Shown here piece by piece: positions 6,050 to 6,051 of a stretch of 6,051 nucleotides of DNA. The position numbers were made by a program, and so were the translations under genes. The stretch lies in NCBI GenBank assembly GCA_030592655.1, contig JAUVIQ010000180.1, forward strand, positions 1 to 6,051, written 5' to 3'. Source of the stretch: Planctomycetales bacterium. Lineage in GTDB: Bacteria; Planctomycetota; Phycisphaerae; SM23-33. Each line of letters starts with the position of its first letter. Position 1 is the stretch's first letter. Under the pieces are notes generated by a model that saw nothing but the letters and a program-made list of their open reading frames with translations, made no database searches and was not told the origin of the DNA.

Positions 6050-6051
6050 CG

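Noticed and set aside
6001..6051. Integron attC site
   Set aside because: The palindrome is perfect with no unpaired extrahelical bases, and the end sequences do not fit the RYYYAAC / GTTRRRY core pattern.

Overview
The window looks like bacterial chromosome of moderately high GC. It holds four complete genes and the 5' end of a fifth. No rRNA, tRNA, CRISPR array or transposase gene was seen. The N-terminal style of the Mfd-like fragment, the IspH variant and the general protein composition suggest a planctomycete, perhaps of the Phycisphaerae. That is an impression from sequence style and is low confidence.

Layout from left to right. (1) Positions 1-212, minus strand: the first 70 codons of a transcription-repair coupling factor (mfd) that runs off the left edge. 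(2) A 67-bp divergent intergenic region. (3) Positions 280-1608, plus strand: a polytopic membrane glycosyltransferase of the GT39/ArnT-like type. Its open frame extends back to position 10, but that extension is only the antisense of mfd. (4) Positions 1580-2413, minus strand: ispH, the last enzyme of the MEP isoprenoid pathway, which overlaps the glycosyltransferase tail to tail by 29 bp. (5) Positions 2460-3365, minus strand: a response regulator with a receiver domain and a GGDEF diguanylate cyclase domain. (6) Positions 3378-5750, minus strand: a large membrane-anchored hybrid histidine kinase (PAS, HisKA, HATPase, REC, Hpt). (7) Positions 5757-6051: a gene-free stretch. It has an AT-rich segment that probably carries the kinase promoter, then two tandem 25-bp repeat units and a perfect 17-bp-stem hairpin at the right edge.

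How the genes work together. The kinase and the diguanylate cyclase are 12 bp apart and together contain every phosphotransfer site of a four-step relay: His292, Asp593 and His733 in the kinase, then Asp52 in the regulator. The natural reading is a dedicated signalling pair that turns an unknown membrane or cytosolic signal into cyclic di-GMP. ispH follows on the same strand after a 46-bp gap. It could be co-transcribed, but a promoter-like sequence in the gap suggests it also has its own start, possibly giving an almost leaderless mRNA. I see no functional link between mfd, the glycosyltransferase and the signalling pair.

Nothing here is clearly a new system. The least explained part is the right edge, whose repeat and hairpin arrangement resembles the end of a mobile element or a dispersed repeat.
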